A DNA stretch of 64,000 nt from Rhodopirellula sp. (GCA_012728855.1 JAAYEH010000029.1:51393-115392); one strand, 5' to 3'. Counted from the stretch's first letter, positions 32,749 through 43,379 are shown. The notes: generated from the letters alone by a model not told the origin. Numbers and translations: made by a program.

Positions 32749-33972
32749 TCATCGCAATCGGTCTCTCATTTCCGCGGGCACATCCTCCAACGTCGCGTTC
32801 TGGCTGCGTTGGAGAGCCTTAACGTACAGCACGATCGCCCAGCGATCCTCCACCGGAATTTGCGAGGCGTAGGGGGGCATCGTGCGGATGCCGTTGGTCA
32901 CAGTGCCGTACAACTGTCCGACCGGTTGCGCGCGGACCGGCTCGGCTTGGAGCGACAGCGGCGGCACCCAGTTGGCCTCCGCGCGCTGGGTGGCTCGCTG
33001 GGAGACCATCCCATCGCCCTCACCTGTCAGACCGTGGCACGGCGCACAATAAACATTGAATCGTCGCTGCCCCCGCTCGACCGCTTCCATACTCACGCGG
33101 AGGGGAAATTCGTCCACCCACTTCTCGCCGACTCGGCCGAGATACAACGCCGCATTGTCCTCCATTTCTCCCTTCGCCACCGCCCCGGGCACGGGCGGCC
33201 GGCTCGCCTGCCCGCCCGGGAAGATCGGGCTGAACGCTTGGGCCCGATACTTCGGTTGCACGTCCATATCGAGCACCGGATGGATCCTCGGCAGCTTCTT
33301 CGCGCCGGAGCGATACCAGGCTACGCCCAACGGTGGCAGCAACGCCAGCACCGCCAACACGGCCAACGACCAGTAGACGCCCTTGGGAACTTCGCGTCCG
33401 GCGGTCGGTGCCCGGCAGACCTCGACCGCCACCGCCCCGGCCGACTCCAGCAGAGCCCGCGTCCCCGCCTCATCGAACATCGCGTCGCGGGCTTCGATCG
33501 ACAGGAAGAATCCGTCTGACGTCATCCGCTCGAACCGCCGGCTCTGGAAGACCGGATGCCAGAGCTGTGGTAGCTGATTGAGCGCCAACACCCCGACAAA
33601 TGCCGTCAACGCCGCAAACAATACGATCAATTCAAACGTCACCGGTATGAACGCGGGCAGGCTGAACAAGGGCTTGCCGCTGATGATGTACGGATAATCG
33701 ACGGCGTTCATCCACCACTGCATCAGCAGCGCGACCGACGCGCCGAGAAGCCCTCCGCCCAGAACCAGCCAGGGCAGGATCGTTGGCCGGATACCCATCG
33801 CGCGGTCCATGCCGTGGACGGGGTAGGGCGCGTGGGTGTCCCAGTGGCGATACCCCGCGTCGCGAACCTGCGAAGCCGCTTCGATCAGTTCATCCGGGCC
33901 GGAAAACTCGGCCACCAGCGCGGCAACGGCACTGTCCTCTGGGTCGGCGATCGTCGGTGGGTAGTCAGTCAT
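32749..33972 (-). CDS. actDE: Fused ActD-ActE: DUF3341 subunit plus monoheme cytochrome c
   Basis: 407 residues. Residues 1 to about 180 are ActD (DUF3341): AAFSGPDELIEAASQVRDAGYRHWDTHAPYPVHGMDRAMG and two helices. About 190-407 are ActE: a membrane anchor (VYWSLAVLAVLALLPPLGVAW), then a cytochrome c with CAPCH and axial Met in RTMPPYASQIP. In Rhodothermus these are separate genes; fusion is seen in other lineages. It passes electrons from the quinol site towards the oxidase. Confidence 0.92.
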   Translation of the reverse strand: MTDYPPTIADPEDSAVAALVAEFSGPDELIEAASQVRDAGYRHWDTHAPYPVHGMDRAMGIRPTILPWLVLGGGLLGASVALLMQWWMNAVDYPYIISGKPLFSLPAFIPVTFELIVLFAALTAFVGVLALNQLPQLWHPVFQSRRFERMTSDGFFLSIEARDAMFDEAGTRALLESAGAVAVEVCRAPTAGREVPKGVYWSLAVLAVLALLPPLGVAWYRSGAKKLPRIHPVLDMDVQPKYRAQAFSPIFPGGQASRPPVPGAVAKGEMEDNAALYLGRVGEKWVDEFPLRVSMEAVERGQRRFNVYCAPCHGLTGEGDGMVSQRATQRAEANWVPPLSLQAEPVRAQPVGQLYGTVTNGIRTMPPYASQIPVEDRWAIVLYVKALQRSQNATLEDVPAEMRDRLR

Positions 33973-33981
33973 GGTTGCTTT

Positions 33982-35409
33982 TCAACGCGATTCGTTATCC
34001 CCGGCCGGCGTCTCCCAATACCCGGCGGCGTGGCGATGGGGCAGAATCGACTTCACTTCGGCCATCGCCACCATCGGCAGGTAGCGGCAGAACAGCAAAA
34101 ACAGCGTGAAGAACAATCCGAAGCTGCCGACCAACATGGTAATGTCTACCGCCGTTGGCCGGAAATAGCCCCAACTCGACGGCAGGAAGTCGCGGCTGAG
34201 CGACGTGACCACGATCACGAATCGCTCGAACCACATGCCGACGTTCACCAGAATGCAGACAATCACCATCATCCAGGGGGTGGTCCGCACTTTCTTGAAC
34301 CAGAAGACGTGCGGAACCACCACGTTGCAGGTAACCATCGTCCAATAGGCCCAGGCGTAGGGGCCCAGGGCCCGATTGATGAAAACGAATTGCTCGTAGG
34401 GGTTGCCGCCGTACCAGGCGATGAAAAACTCCATCGCATAGGCGTAGCCCACCATGCAACTGGTGGCCAAGATCACCTTGTTCATGTTCTCCAAGTGGCG
34501 AATGGTGACGAGATCCTTCAGCCCGAAAAACGCTCGCGCCGGGACCATCAATGTCACAACCATCGCGAAGCCGCTGAAGATCGCGCCGGCGACGAAGTAG
34601 GGTGGGAAGATCGTGGTGTGCCAGCCGGGGATCTGCGCGACCGCGAAGTCGAAGCTCACCACCGAGTGAACGCTCAGTACCAGCGGCGTGGCGAGACCGG
34701 CCAAGAGCAAATAGGCCCGCTCGTAGCGATGCCACTGCCGCCCCGACCCTCGCCACCCCAGGGAAGCAATGCCGAAGAGGATCTTCCGCAGCCGACTGGT
34801 GGACCGATCGCGGAATGTCGCCAGATCGGGAATCATCCCCAGATACCAAAACAGCGCCGAAACCGTCGCGTAGGTGCTTACCGCAAACACGTCCCAAAGC
34901 AACGGGCTGCGGAAGTTCGGCCAGACCGACATCTGGTTCGGATACGGCGCCAGCCAGTAGACGAGCCAGATGCGGCCGACGTGAATCGCCGGAAAGATGC
35001 CGGCGCACATCACGGCGAAGATCGTCATCGCCTCGGCGAAACGGTTGATGCTCGTCCGCCACCGCTGGCGAAAGAGAAAAAGGATTGCCGAGATGAGCGT
35101 ACCCGCATGGCCGATGCCGACCCAGAAGACGAAGTTGACGATCGGCCAGCCCCAGGCCACCGGAATGTTGTTGCCCCACACTCCCACGCCCGTGGCGATC
35201 AAATAGACCGTGGCGAGCAGCAGTACGAGCGTCAGGGTCGCGGAGAGCGCGAAGGCCACGTACCACGCCAGCGGCGGGCGCGGGCGCTCGGCGATCCGCG
35301 AGACCGTTTCGGTGATCGAGGCCAGGTTTTGGTCGCCGGCCGTCAGCGGCGCCCGCTGCCTCGGATCGTTCGTCGTATTGTCGTTAACCGGCCAGGTGAT
35401 CGTCGACAT
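33982..35409 (-). CDS. actC: Alternative complex III NrfD-like subunit ActC
   Basis: 475 residues, about ten membrane helices of the NrfD/PsrC family ([82 protein letters not shown]). It is the main quinol-oxidising membrane subunit next to ActB. ATG 35409 is chosen; the gene overlaps the actB stop by about 26 bp. Confidence 0.94.
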   Translation of the reverse strand: MSTITWPVNDNTTNDPRQRAPLTAGDQNLASITETVSRIAERPRPPLAWYVAFALSATLTLVLLLATVYLIATGVGVWGNNIPVAWGWPIVNFVFWVGIGHAGTLISAILFLFRQRWRTSINRFAEAMTIFAVMCAGIFPAIHVGRIWLVYWLAPYPNQMSVWPNFRSPLLWDVFAVSTYATVSALFWYLGMIPDLATFRDRSTSRLRKILFGIASLGWRGSGRQWHRYERAYLLLAGLATPLVLSVHSVVSFDFAVAQIPGWHTTIFPPYFVAGAIFSGFAMVVTLMVPARAFFGLKDLVTIRHLENMNKVILATSCMVGYAYAMEFFIAWYGGNPYEQFVFINRALGPYAWAYWTMVTCNVVVPHVFWFKKVRTTPWMMVIVCILVNVGMWFERFVIVVTSLSRDFLPSSWGYFRPTAVDITMLVGSFGLFFTLFLLFCRYLPMVAMAEVKSILPHRHAAGYWETPAGDNESR

Positions 35410-38400
35410 GCGGGACGTCTTCAAGCTCCGGATTGGGATTGCGAATCTTGGCCAGGTAGGCGGTCCGCGGCTGAACGTTCAACTCAGCCAACACGCCGTA
35501 GGCACGGTCAGACGTATGGTTCTCAAATACGCGGCTGGTGCGGTCAGCCAAGTCACCGAAGACGATCGCCTCACTGGGACACGCCTGCTGGCAGGCGGTC
35601 CGGATCTCCCCATCGCGGACATTTCGCCGCCCGTTCTTCGCCTCGATTTTGACGTTCTGGATTCGCTGGACGCAATAGGTGCATTTCTCCATCACGCCGC
35701 GGCTCCGCACCGTCACCTCGGGATTGTAGACCATCTTGGTCAACTCATTGCCGGGGTCGTCGAGGCTCTTGTGATAATTGAAAAAATTAAAACGGCGAAC
35801 CTTGTAGGGGCAGTTGTTCGAGCAGTAGCGGGTGCCCACGCAGCGGTTGTAAACCATCTCGTTGAGCCCCTCGGCGCTGTGGACGGTGGCGGCCACGGGG
35901 CAAACCTGCTCGCAGGGGGCATTTTCGCAGTGCTGGCAGAGCATCACCTGGTGGTCTACCCGCGGACGCTCAGGATCGCCGGAGAAGTAGCGGTCGACCC
36001 GGATCCAATGCATCTCGCGTCCGCGGAGCACCTGCTCCTTACCGACAACCGGGACGTTGTTCTCCGCCTGGCAGGCCACCGCGCAGGCATTGCAACCGAT
36101 GCACTTCGACAAGTCGATCGACATGCCCCAGCGGTGCCCCCGGGAGACATCCGGCTCCTCCCAGAGCGAAATCAGCGGAGGGTGGTGAACCATGTGCCGG
36201 GCGAATTCCGGATGCTCCCGGTAATGCTCCAGCGACGCTGCGCGGATCAACTCGCCGACGCGGTGCTCGCGGGCCCTCAGCCCCACCGTGTCGATGGCGT
36301 GATGATCCTGGGTCGAGGCCAAGGGATACTTCTCGCCGGTCGCTTCGATCGAGGCCCCGGTGGCGAACTCCATGCCGCCGGTCGTCCGCAAGCGGTAAGT
36401 GTCGAAACCGATTGGCTTGACGCCGCGACGAGCATCGCCGCCCACCGCGCCGGCGGCCGTGCGGCCGAAGCCCAGCCCCACCGCGACCGAGCCGGCCGGC
36501 TGCCCGGGAAGGACGCAGACGGGCAGCACCAACTCGCGGCCGCCAAGCGTCAGCCGCACCAGCGACTCGTTCTCCACGCCCAAGGCGGCCGCCGTGGCCG
36601 GACCGATCAGGGCAGCGTTGTCCCAGGTCAGCTTGGTGATTGGCCTGGGGGTCTCCTGCAGCCAGGCGTTGTTGGCAAACCGCCCATCGTAGACCGAAGG
36701 GTCGTTGCAAAAGACGACTTCCAACGGCCCTTGCCTCCAGCCGATCTCCGCCAGGCTGCCGGACTCAGTTTTCGGCGCCGCACCGGCCGCGATTGAAGGG
36801 GTTTCGGGCGACCAGCCGCTTCCTTGCAGGAAGCCGTCGTGGACCGTCTTCCTCCACGCGGCCGCCGCGTCACCTTCAGCTACCATCTCGTTGAACGTGG
36901 CCTGGACCAGTTCCATCCCCGACGGTTTCTCGTCGCCAAGGATCAATGCCAGCAGCTCGATCGCCGATCTGCCGCCCAAGAGCGGACCGATCAGCGGCTG
37001 CACAACGCTGTAAGTTCCGTCCCACGACCGCACGTCGCCCCACGACTCCAGAAAGTGCGTCTGCGGCACATGCCAGTCGCAGACCAGCGCGGTTTCGTCG
37101 CGGAAGAGCCCGCAGTGGAGGGTCGTTTCCACCTTCGCCAATGCTGCGGCGAAATCCAGGTCGGCCGGCGCGTTGTAGACCGGATTACCGCCCAGGATGA
37201 GCAGAGTCTGCACGTCGCCGCCGCTGATCTCGTCGACCAGCGACTTCATTGCACCGGCATAGCCGGTGCGATCCGCCTCCGGGTCGGCAAAGTAGACGAC
37301 CGTCTTGCCCGCGTTGTCCAAGGCGGCGTTGATTCGATGGACGGCCGCATGAACTTCCGCCGGCTGACGCGGCCCGGCGGCAACGACACATTTGCCGCGG
37401 TGCGCCGTCAGATCCCGGGCTACCGCGCGGACGAACCGCTCGACTTCGTCGCCGTGCGGGGCCTCGGCGCGGCCGGCTTCTCCTTCCACAACCTGACGTT
37501 CCAATGCCGCCACCAACGCCGCGACATCCTGCGCCCGCATCGGTAGCCGATGGTCGGCCGCCGCCCCGGTCGGGGTGTAGCAACTCTCCACGACATAGAG
37601 CCGGTTCATTTCGCCCGCAACCGGCTTGCGGCCCTCGGCAAACGCCCTCGCGTATTGCAGGGCGGCCGGGTGCCCGCAGAGCAGATCCTCGTCGATGGAG
37701 ACAATCACTCGAGCCTGATCCAGGCGGTAGTGCGGCCGATAGGCCTGCCCCAGCGCCAACTTCGAACCCAATCGCTCGTTGTCGCGCGACAAAGGCTCAT
37801 ACTCGTACCACTTCGCTTCGGGAAACGCCTCGAGGAGTCGCCGGCGCATCGTTGCTCGCGTCGGCGAAGTGCTCGTTTCGGCCAGCACTCGAAACCCTTT
37901 GCCCTTGGCCTTCCGCAACGGACCGAAGTGCGATTGGGCGAATTCAGCGAACTTTCCCCAGTTCTGTATGACTTCGCCGCGGGCAGCGCCCTGGATGACG
38001 TTGGTGCTGCGGTCGGGATCGTAAAGCTCGAGAATGGCAGCCTGAGCCGACGCGTCGGTGGCGCCCAGGCTTTGAGGATGCTCAGGATTGCCCTCGATCT
38101 TAATGGGCCGCCCATCGACCGCCGAGACCAACAACCCAATCGCCCCACCGCCGATCTGGATCGCCGTGGCGAATTGCTGGGCTTCTCCGGGAACGCGGCC
38201 CGGCGGCCGGCGAACCATCGGCAGAACCTTCGCTTCCTCCCAACGGCAACCTCCGCCGACGCTCGCCAGCGTCAACGAGGCACCCATCAACTGCAACCAG
38301 CGGCGACGGCTCACGCCGCTTGGATCGGCCGCGGCGGGGAACTCGGCCTCCAGAAACTCGCGGTACTCGGGCGCATCGGCCAACTCGGCCAGACTCCGCC

Positions 38401-38470
38401 AGCGCCTCGACATCGTCCTGGCGCCGCCCTCCGGCTCGGGACTCTCGATTCGGGACTCTCGACTGTTCAT
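35384..38470 (-). CDS. actB: Alternative complex III iron-sulfur subunit ActB
   Basis: 1028 residues. A Tat-type signal ([22 protein letters not shown]) comes first, then a domain homologous to molybdopterin oxidoreductases (but without cofactor in known ActB). The C-terminal ferredoxin region binds several clusters: [58 protein letters not shown] and [14 protein letters not shown]. It links the quinol site to the hemes of ActA. ATG 38470 overlaps the actA stop (ATGA). The N-terminus [14 protein letters not shown] is low-complexity. Confidence 0.95.
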   Translation of the reverse strand: MNSRESRIESPEPEGGARTMSRRWRSLAELADAPEYREFLEAEFPAAADPSGVSRRRWLQLMGASLTLASVGGGCRWEEAKVLPMVRRPPGRVPGEAQQFATAIQIGGGAIGLLVSAVDGRPIKIEGNPEHPQSLGATDASAQAAILELYDPDRSTNVIQGAARGEVIQNWGKFAEFAQSHFGPLRKAKGKGFRVLAETSTSPTRATMRRRLLEAFPEAKWYEYEPLSRDNERLGSKLALGQAYRPHYRLDQARVIVSIDEDLLCGHPAALQYARAFAEGRKPVAGEMNRLYVVESCYTPTGAAADHRLPMRAQDVAALVAALERQVVEGEAGRAEAPHGDEVERFVRAVARDLTAHRGKCVVAAGPRQPAEVHAAVHRINAALDNAGKTVVYFADPEADRTGYAGAMKSLVDEISGGDVQTLLILGGNPVYNAPADLDFAAALAKVETTLHCGLFRDETALVCDWHVPQTHFLESWGDVRSWDGTYSVVQPLIGPLLGGRSAIELLALILGDEKPSGMELVQATFNEMVAEGDAAAAWRKTVHDGFLQGSGWSPETPSIAAGAAPKTESGSLAEIGWRQGPLEVVFCNDPSVYDGRFANNAWLQETPRPITKLTWDNAALIGPATAAALGVENESLVRLTLGGRELVLPVCVLPGQPAGSVAVGLGFGRTAAGAVGGDARRGVKPIGFDTYRLRTTGGMEFATGASIEATGEKYPLASTQDHHAIDTVGLRAREHRVGELIRAASLEHYREHPEFARHMVHHPPLISLWEEPDVSRGHRWGMSIDLSKCIGCNACAVACQAENNVPVVGKEQVLRGREMHWIRVDRYFSGDPERPRVDHQVMLCQHCENAPCEQVCPVAATVHSAEGLNEMVYNRCVGTRYCSNNCPYKVRRFNFFNYHKSLDDPGNELTKMVYNPEVTVRSRGVMEKCTYCVQRIQNVKIEAKNGRRNVRDGEIRTACQQACPSEAIVFGDLADRTSRVFENHTSDRAYGVLAELNVQPRTAYLAKIRNPNPELEDVPHVDDHLAG

Positions 38471-39117
38471 CGATGACATGTGGAGCAATCAGTCGACGGG
38501 TTGATGTTGTTTTCCTGCCGCAGCCGCTCGCCCAGGACGGCCTGGTCTTCCGCCGGCTGCCAGTCGAGGTCCGTGACGAATTCCAACGGCCTCAGATGCG
38601 GCGCGGGATTGCGATGGCACTCCAGGCACCAGCCCATGCTCAGCGTTTCTACCTGGCGAACCTTGTCCATTTTGTCGATCCGGCCGTGGCAACTGACGCA
38701 GCCGATGCCGCGAGTCACATGCGCGCTGTGGTCGAAGTATGCGAAGTCGGGCAGGTCATGCACTTTCACCCACGGAATCGGATATCCGGAAGCCCAACTC
38801 TCGCGGACAGGCAACAGCAGTGCGCTGTCCGGCGCGATCCGCTCGTGGCAGTTCATGCAAACGCTCGTCGGCGGCACGGCCGCGAAAGCGGCCTGATCGA
38901 CGGTGGTATGGCAGTACCGGCAGTCCAGGCCCAACTCGCCAGCGTGCAGCGCGTGGCTAAAAGGGACCGGCTGGTCGGGCATGTAACCGACGTCGGTCGT
39001 CTGGGGAGACCCACCGTAATAGACGATTCCGATCAGGTACACCGGCGCAATAGCCAGCACCACGCCGGCCAGGGGACGTGCGCGGTCGATCCACTGCGGA
39101 AACACCGGTCCACTCAT
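38467..39117 (-). CDS. actA: Alternative complex III pentaheme cytochrome ActA
   Basis: 216 residues: N-terminal membrane anchor (LAGVVLAIAPVYLIGIVYYG) and five heme c motifs, CRYCH, CMNCH, CVSCH, CLECH and CSTCH. Five hemes match the Rhodothermus ActA. Extra histidines (FSHALHAG, YFDHSAHVTRG) can serve as distal ligands. First gene of the cluster, so its upstream gap should hold the main promoter. Confidence 0.95.
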   Translation of the reverse strand: MSGPVFPQWIDRARPLAGVVLAIAPVYLIGIVYYGGSPQTTDVGYMPDQPVPFSHALHAGELGLDCRYCHTTVDQAAFAAVPPTSVCMNCHERIAPDSALLLPVRESWASGYPIPWVKVHDLPDFAYFDHSAHVTRGIGCVSCHGRIDKMDKVRQVETLSMGWCLECHRNPAPHLRPLEFVTDLDWQPAEDQAVLGERLRQENNINPSTDCSTCHR

Positions 39118-39453
39118 GGCAAGTAGTTCGTCGCCTGCTCAATCCACCGGAAGATGTAATAAGACTGCCCATTTTACTAAGCGGCGCGGCGGCGAGAAAG
39201 TAGCGCGCCGGCTCCCGAAAACGCTTTTCGACGCACGCATCGCGATTTCCCGGTCGCCTCGAAGGATGATTTGTTCCGTCAATGTTACCACGCTCAGTGG
39301 ACATTACCTCGAATTCAAAACAGAAACTCGGGTATCATACCGCTGAAAACGTAGAGGAGAACGGCAGAAAGAACCGATCAACGTTTCTTCATTGAGATCC
39401 CTTCTCTCTACCTTCCCTGCGTCCACTGCGTCCACTGCGGCAATCCTTCGGCC
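39118..39453. other. Gap upstream of the act-cta cluster
   Basis: No gene was recognised in 336 bp. On the minus strand a TAAAAT lies about 60 bp before actA, but no good -35 hexamer is found at the right distance. TTGACG near 39279 also lacks a convincing -10. I cannot place a promoter firmly. Confidence 0.3.
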
Positions 39454-40293
39454 CTACAGTTTGGGGCCCGATTCACCCGCTGGCTCAACTTCAGGCACTA
39501 CTGACAACCCCCCTGAAGATCTAAGTTCAACTCGGTATCGTTTGCCGGGAACCAGCTTGATCGACGGCGCCTCGCCGTGGGCGGCCCGAACGCCTGCCTT
39601 TTCCGCCATTTGAGGGTTGTTTGCATACTCCCAGAAACGGTCCCAGAGTTCTTGCTCGAACTCGGACGGTTTGCCGCCGTTGCGGTAAGCGGCTGGCTGA
39701 GACTGCGGCCGATCCAGCGGGAATCCCTGGCTGGGTTGTTGCGCTTCGCCGAATACGCGGCGGAACAGGCAGACGGACGTGGATCGCAGCGAGTCGCCCA
39801 GTTCGACGAACTTGTCGCTGAATTTCACTACCCACGAGTCGAGATAGATCAGGTCTCCTTTTACGGTGAACACACGGGGATCGTCCAACGGTTCTCCCTG
39901 CTGGTTCATTTCGACAAAGCTGAACTTCGTTACCAGATCATTTGTCGCGACCGATCCCTGCTGCGAAAGAACAGCGATCCGTGCCACCCGGTGATCGACT
40001 TTCATCAGCCTCAGAGCGGTCTGAAGCCGCTCGATCTCTTTCTGCTTGACTTTGAGGTCTTCGTTCAGCGCTACGATCCGAACCGACTTGTCGCGAACAT
40101 CGGCCGCCAACCGCTCAACCTCTTGCCGTTTGGCATCCAGTTCGGCTTCCTGCTGGACGAGCTTCGCTTGCGCCCATTTTTCGGAGTTGTAGGTCTGGTA
40201 TCCCAACCAGCCGGCGATTCCCAGACCGGCCGCGACGGCAACCGCCAACAGCAGCCCCAAGAAACTGTTCAGCGCGCTAATGAGTTTGAGCAC
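39454..40293 (-). CDS. Membrane-anchored coiled-coil protein, unknown
   Basis: 279 residues: an N-terminal helix (FLGLLLAVAVAAGLGIAGWLGY), a coiled coil (about 40-95, LVQQEAELDAKRQEVERLAADVRDKSVRIVALNEDLKVKQKEIERLQTAL), then a globular part (VARIAVLSQQ...FVEMNQQGEPLDD...FTVKGDLIYLDSWVVKF). It starts 4 bp after the yceH-like gene and is presumably co-transcribed. Similar proteins are widespread in planctomycetes, without known function. Confidence 0.7.
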   Translation of the reverse strand: MLKLISALNSFLGLLLAVAVAAGLGIAGWLGYQTYNSEKWAQAKLVQQEAELDAKRQEVERLAADVRDKSVRIVALNEDLKVKQKEIERLQTALRLMKVDHRVARIAVLSQQGSVATNDLVTKFSFVEMNQQGEPLDDPRVFTVKGDLIYLDSWVVKFSDKFVELGDSLRSTSVCLFRRVFGEAQQPSQGFPLDRPQSQPAAYRNGGKPSEFEQELWDRFWEYANNPQMAEKAGVRAAHGEAPSIKLVPGKRYRVELRSSGGLSVVPEVEPAGESGPKL

Positions 40294-40296
40294 AGC

Positions 40297-41073
40297 CTAC
40301 CCCCCCAGATCTTCTTTAATCCGGCGAACCTCTCCTTCCGTTCGCTGCAACGCGGCGGTCAATCCCATCAGTTCGGACCGAATTTCGTTCAGATCCGCCC
40401 GCAAATTCTCAATCTCTCCCCGCAGATCATCAACGAGCGTATTGACCGAAATTGCCGCTCCGGCAAACGCCGGCTGCCTGGGGTGCTCGCCGGCCTCGGC
40501 CGCAACCGGCCGCACAGCCGCCGACTCGGCCTTGATCCGTTCCAGCTCTTTGCCGGTATAAAGCGCGTGGGTGACCACGTGCCCACGACCCTCCGGCGTC
40601 AACGGCAGGACAAGCCCCTTCGACTTGAGCGAATCGAGCACGGTCCGCAGTGCCGGCAAATCGGTGATCGACTCCATTCGCGAGGCGCGGCCGCGGAGTT
40701 CACCCTCGGTCTGCGGTCCCCGTAACAGCAACTCGGCCATCACCGCCAGTTCGATCTTATCGACCCCGAGCCATTCGTACAAATAGTGACGGTACTTGGC
40801 CACGCGGCCGTGACCTTCGATCAACCCCACGGCGCCCAGCCCGCGAAGTCGCTCGAGCGATTCCTCGGCGTCTTCCGGCTCAATTTCCATGATCGGATCG
40901 CGGTTGCTCTTCTGGTTGGCGGCCGCCGCGATGGCGTTCAACGACATCGGATAGGCGCTGGGCGTCGTTTTGGCTTTCTCAACCAGCACGCCGGCGATGC
41001 GCCGGTCGATCGCCGCAAGCGGCTGCCAGCGCGGCTTTGCCTGGGAATCGTGGGAACTGGACTGCTCGTTCAT
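40297..41073 (-). CDS. YceH-like DUF480 protein
   Basis: 258 residues with the DUF480 tandem winged-helix domain: LAAIDRRIAGVLVEKAKTTPSAYPMSLNAIAAAANQKSNRDP, the HYLYEWLGVDKIELAVMAELLLRGPQTEGELRGRASRM segment, and VLDSLKSKGLVLPL. A C-terminal coiled coil (VDDLRGEIENLRADLNEIRSELMGL) is a normal feature. Role unknown, presumed regulatory. ATG 41073 is chosen because the upstream extension is not conserved-looking. Confidence 0.88.
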   Translation of the reverse strand: MNEQSSSHDSQAKPRWQPLAAIDRRIAGVLVEKAKTTPSAYPMSLNAIAAAANQKSNRDPIMEIEPEDAEESLERLRGLGAVGLIEGHGRVAKYRHYLYEWLGVDKIELAVMAELLLRGPQTEGELRGRASRMESITDLPALRTVLDSLKSKGLVLPLTPEGRGHVVTHALYTGKELERIKAESAAVRPVAAEAGEHPRQPAFAGAAISVNTLVDDLRGEIENLRADLNEIRSELMGLTAALQRTEGEVRRIKEDLGG

Positions 41074-41254
41074 CCGTCTATTCTCGTCTTGCCGCTCGCA
41101 TTGATAAGGAACCCACTGTCGGCCATTGTCGCCCATTGGGCTGGCCGCTGTAAACATCCCCCCCCGGAATCAGGCCGATTGACGAACCAGTCGGCCTTCA
41201 CTATACAAAAAGACTTTGACAGAAAACTCCGATTCCGAACGAGGAGAGACAGCT

Positions 41255-41764
41255 TTGTCGAACACGGAGGCAGCCGGCAGTGTACGCGTTGGAATAGCGC
41301 AGTTTGGATCGGGTGTATTTGCGATGCGGAGTTTTCGCGCCCGGCAAACGATCGGCAAAATCGAAGGGCAACGGTTCGACGATCCCGACTACGGTTCGGA
41401 TTACTGCATGGGCCTGGGCGAGGCATCCCTCGAGCCCGATCCACCCTTTCGGTTCCTGAATCACCATTGTCTGCCCAACTGCGAATTGTGGGAGATCGAA
41501 TACGAGGAGGAAGACGGCGAAGCCGTATTCGAATTGTGGCTTAAGGCGCTGCGAACGATCCAGCCCGGAGACGAGTTGACGATCGACTATTCCTGGCCCG
41601 CCGAAGCGGCGATTCCCTGCGGCTGCGGCGCCCCGGCCTGCCGCGGTTGGATCGTCGCCGCCGAAGAACTCGACCAGGTCCGGCGACCTAAGAGCCAACC
41701 GCTGCACACCCGGCGGTCACACCGAGGCCAGGCGTTGGCCGGGCTCGCCGGCAGCGGCGAATGA
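41255..41764 (+). CDS. SET-domain protein
   Basis: About 169 residues. SET hallmarks are present: GSGVFAMRSFRARQTIGKIEG (N-terminal SET-N), RFLNHHCLPNCELWE (NHxCxPN), and GDELTIDYSW followed by a post-SET cysteine cluster, CGCGAPACRGW. SET proteins are lysine methyltransferases; bacterial members exist but substrates are mostly unknown. No ATG fits: the TTG at 41255 with GAGGAG eight bases upstream is chosen over TTG 41216. The post-SET cysteines are typical of eukaryotic-like versions. Confidence 0.85.
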   Translation: MSNTEAAGSVRVGIAQFGSGVFAMRSFRARQTIGKIEGQRFDDPDYGSDYCMGLGEASLEPDPPFRFLNHHCLPNCELWEIEYEEEDGEAVFELWLKALRTIQPGDELTIDYSWPAEAAIPCGCGAPACRGWIVAAEELDQVRRPKSQPLHTRRSHRGQALAGLAGSGE

Positions 41765-41890
41765 ACCTACCTCTGAGAGGCGGCTGGGGCAATCGCTGGT
41801 CCTGACGGTTGCCAACGGCCCGCTCTGCCGTCACAATGCGCGTTTTCAGCGCTCGTGCGACAACCCCAGCCCGAAGGACGGAGATTCTCT

Positions 41891-42646
41891 ATGCCACCCC
41901 GACCGATGGTCGCCCTGGTGGCTTTGCCCGAGGCTCGGTTCCCGCCGCAACAGGCGGTCTTTGAGCGGTTCGGACAACTGCGGCCCGATCTTCCTCCGAT
42001 TGTCCAGGTCGAACGGCAGGAAGACGTTTGCTCCTTCGTGATCGGCCGGGATACGGCGGCGATCTCGCTCATGGACGCCCCGATCCCCTGGGCCGACCTG
42101 GAGCGGCCCTGCGCCACCGCTTGGTACTGGCCCGAGGCGGAAGCGTCGATGCGGGATCATCGGGCGCACGTGCTGGTGGTTGTGCTCTCTGATTCGCCCG
42201 ACCGAGTCGCCACGGCCTTGTTCCTGACCAGTCTCGTTGCCGCGGTGGCGGAGTGTTCCGAGGCGAACGGCGTCTGTTGGGTGCCGGCTACGCTGGTCCA
42301 TTCGCCGGAAGCGTTTATCGATTCCTGTCAGGAAATGAGCAAGGAGTATCTGCCCCTCTACCTTTGGGTCAGTTTCGCGATCCAGCAGCACCACGATGGA
42401 TCGTACTGCGTCTTCACCACCGGCCTTGCCGAATTCGGGCTGATGGAAATTGAAGTCCACGGCAGTTATAAGGATCCCGAGTTTCTCATGGACCGCGTCT
42501 TCAATATCGCCCATTACCTGCTCGACAACGGGCCGGTGCTGGAGGACGGAGAAACGATCGGGCTATCCGACGACGAGGAGATTCCGGTTCATCATGGACC
42601 CTCGATGTGGGATGAACGTATGACCGTGATCCAATTGGGATTGTAG
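41891..42646 (+). CDS. DUF4261 domain protein
   Basis: 251 residues resembling the DUF4261 family: VALVALPEARFPP at the start, SLMDAPIPWADLERPCATAWYWPEA, HRAHVLVVVLSDSPDRVATALFLTSLVAAVA, and the C-terminal ELMEIEVHGSYKDPEFLMDRVFNIAHYLLDNGPVLEDGETIG. No enzymatic function is known for the family; some members occur near secretion loci, but none is visible here. ATG 41891 follows a GGACGGAG. Confidence 0.8.
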   Translation: MPPRPMVALVALPEARFPPQQAVFERFGQLRPDLPPIVQVERQEDVCSFVIGRDTAAISLMDAPIPWADLERPCATAWYWPEAEASMRDHRAHVLVVVLSDSPDRVATALFLTSLVAAVAECSEANGVCWVPATLVHSPEAFIDSCQEMSKEYLPLYLWVSFAIQQHHDGSYCVFTTGLAEFGLMEIEVHGSYKDPEFLMDRVFNIAHYLLDNGPVLEDGETIGLSDDEEIPVHHGPSMWDERMTVIQLGL

Positions 42647-42698
42647 GCCGAAATGGAGAAGCATTGGAGAAATCCCCAACGATCGACACAGCGACGAT

Positions 42699-43379
42699 TC
42701 ACTGCCTCTTCACCGTTCCGCTCAGGTAAATCTCCCCCTCGGCCAACCGCAAGCTATCGATTCGCACCGACCACTTGTCTCCGCGATCCGGCGGCGGCAT
42801 TCGGAACAGTGCCACCGGGTCGCCGTCGACCTGGTGCCACTGGAGCCGGAGCCCTGATTGCCGCCCGGCCTCGGTGACCCCGTCGAGAACGTGCTTCAAC
42901 GGCAGCGGCATCGCTCCCAGACGGGCGCGGCGAAACCGCACGGCGATCACATTGGGCTCCGGAACGTACGGCTCGACGGTCAACGACAGCACGCCATTGC
43001 CCCCCGCTCGATCGGTTCGGCATGCGAGGCTGATCTGCTCCGGATTGACGGCAATGCGAGGGTCGAAGATCCCCTCGGGAATCGCATCCGGATGGTTGCG
43101 AACCAAATCGACTGCCAGCCAGCCGTTGATTTCCTCAGCCGTGAACAGAGCATGCCATGCGCCTTCGCGCTTCATCGCGCTGAGCAGATCGCTCGACTTG
43201 CCTAGCATCCGATGGCTGGCTTCCGACTGGGCGGCTGGATCCGATTTCATCGCCTTGCGATAGAATTCGGGCGTCTGCCGCGAAGCCCGGTAGACAGCCA
43301 GCCCGGCCAAACCCAGCAATAGCAGCGCCACGACGAGCGCAGTGAAGACCTTCCGCTTCAGCCTCGCCTTTCTCTTCAT
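42699..43379 (-). CDS. Membrane-anchored protein, unknown
   Basis: 226 residues: basic N-terminus (MKRKARLKRKV), one helix (FTALVVALLLLGLAGLAVY), then an exported domain (FTAEEINGWLAVDLVRNHPDAIPEGIFDPRIAV and later beta-rich segments, VLSLTVEPYVPEPNVIAVRFRRARLGAMPLPLK). The layout recalls exported lipid-binding-like domains such as YpmS/DUF2140 ('FT.EEIN'), but similarity is weak and I leave it unnamed. Confidence 0.65.
   Translation of the reverse strand: MKRKARLKRKVFTALVVALLLLGLAGLAVYRASRQTPEFYRKAMKSDPAAQSEASHRMLGKSSDLLSAMKREGAWHALFTAEEINGWLAVDLVRNHPDAIPEGIFDPRIAVNPEQISLACRTDRAGGNGVLSLTVEPYVPEPNVIAVRFRRARLGAMPLPLKHVLDGVTEAGRQSGLRLQWHQVDGDPVALFRMPPPDRGDKWSVRIDSLRLAEGEIYLSGTVKRQ

Noticed and set aside
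33814..36796. Long plus-strand frames (612 and 528 codons) opposite actC and actB
   Set aside because: Both are antisense to well-supported complex III genes and show no signal, domain or ribosome site.
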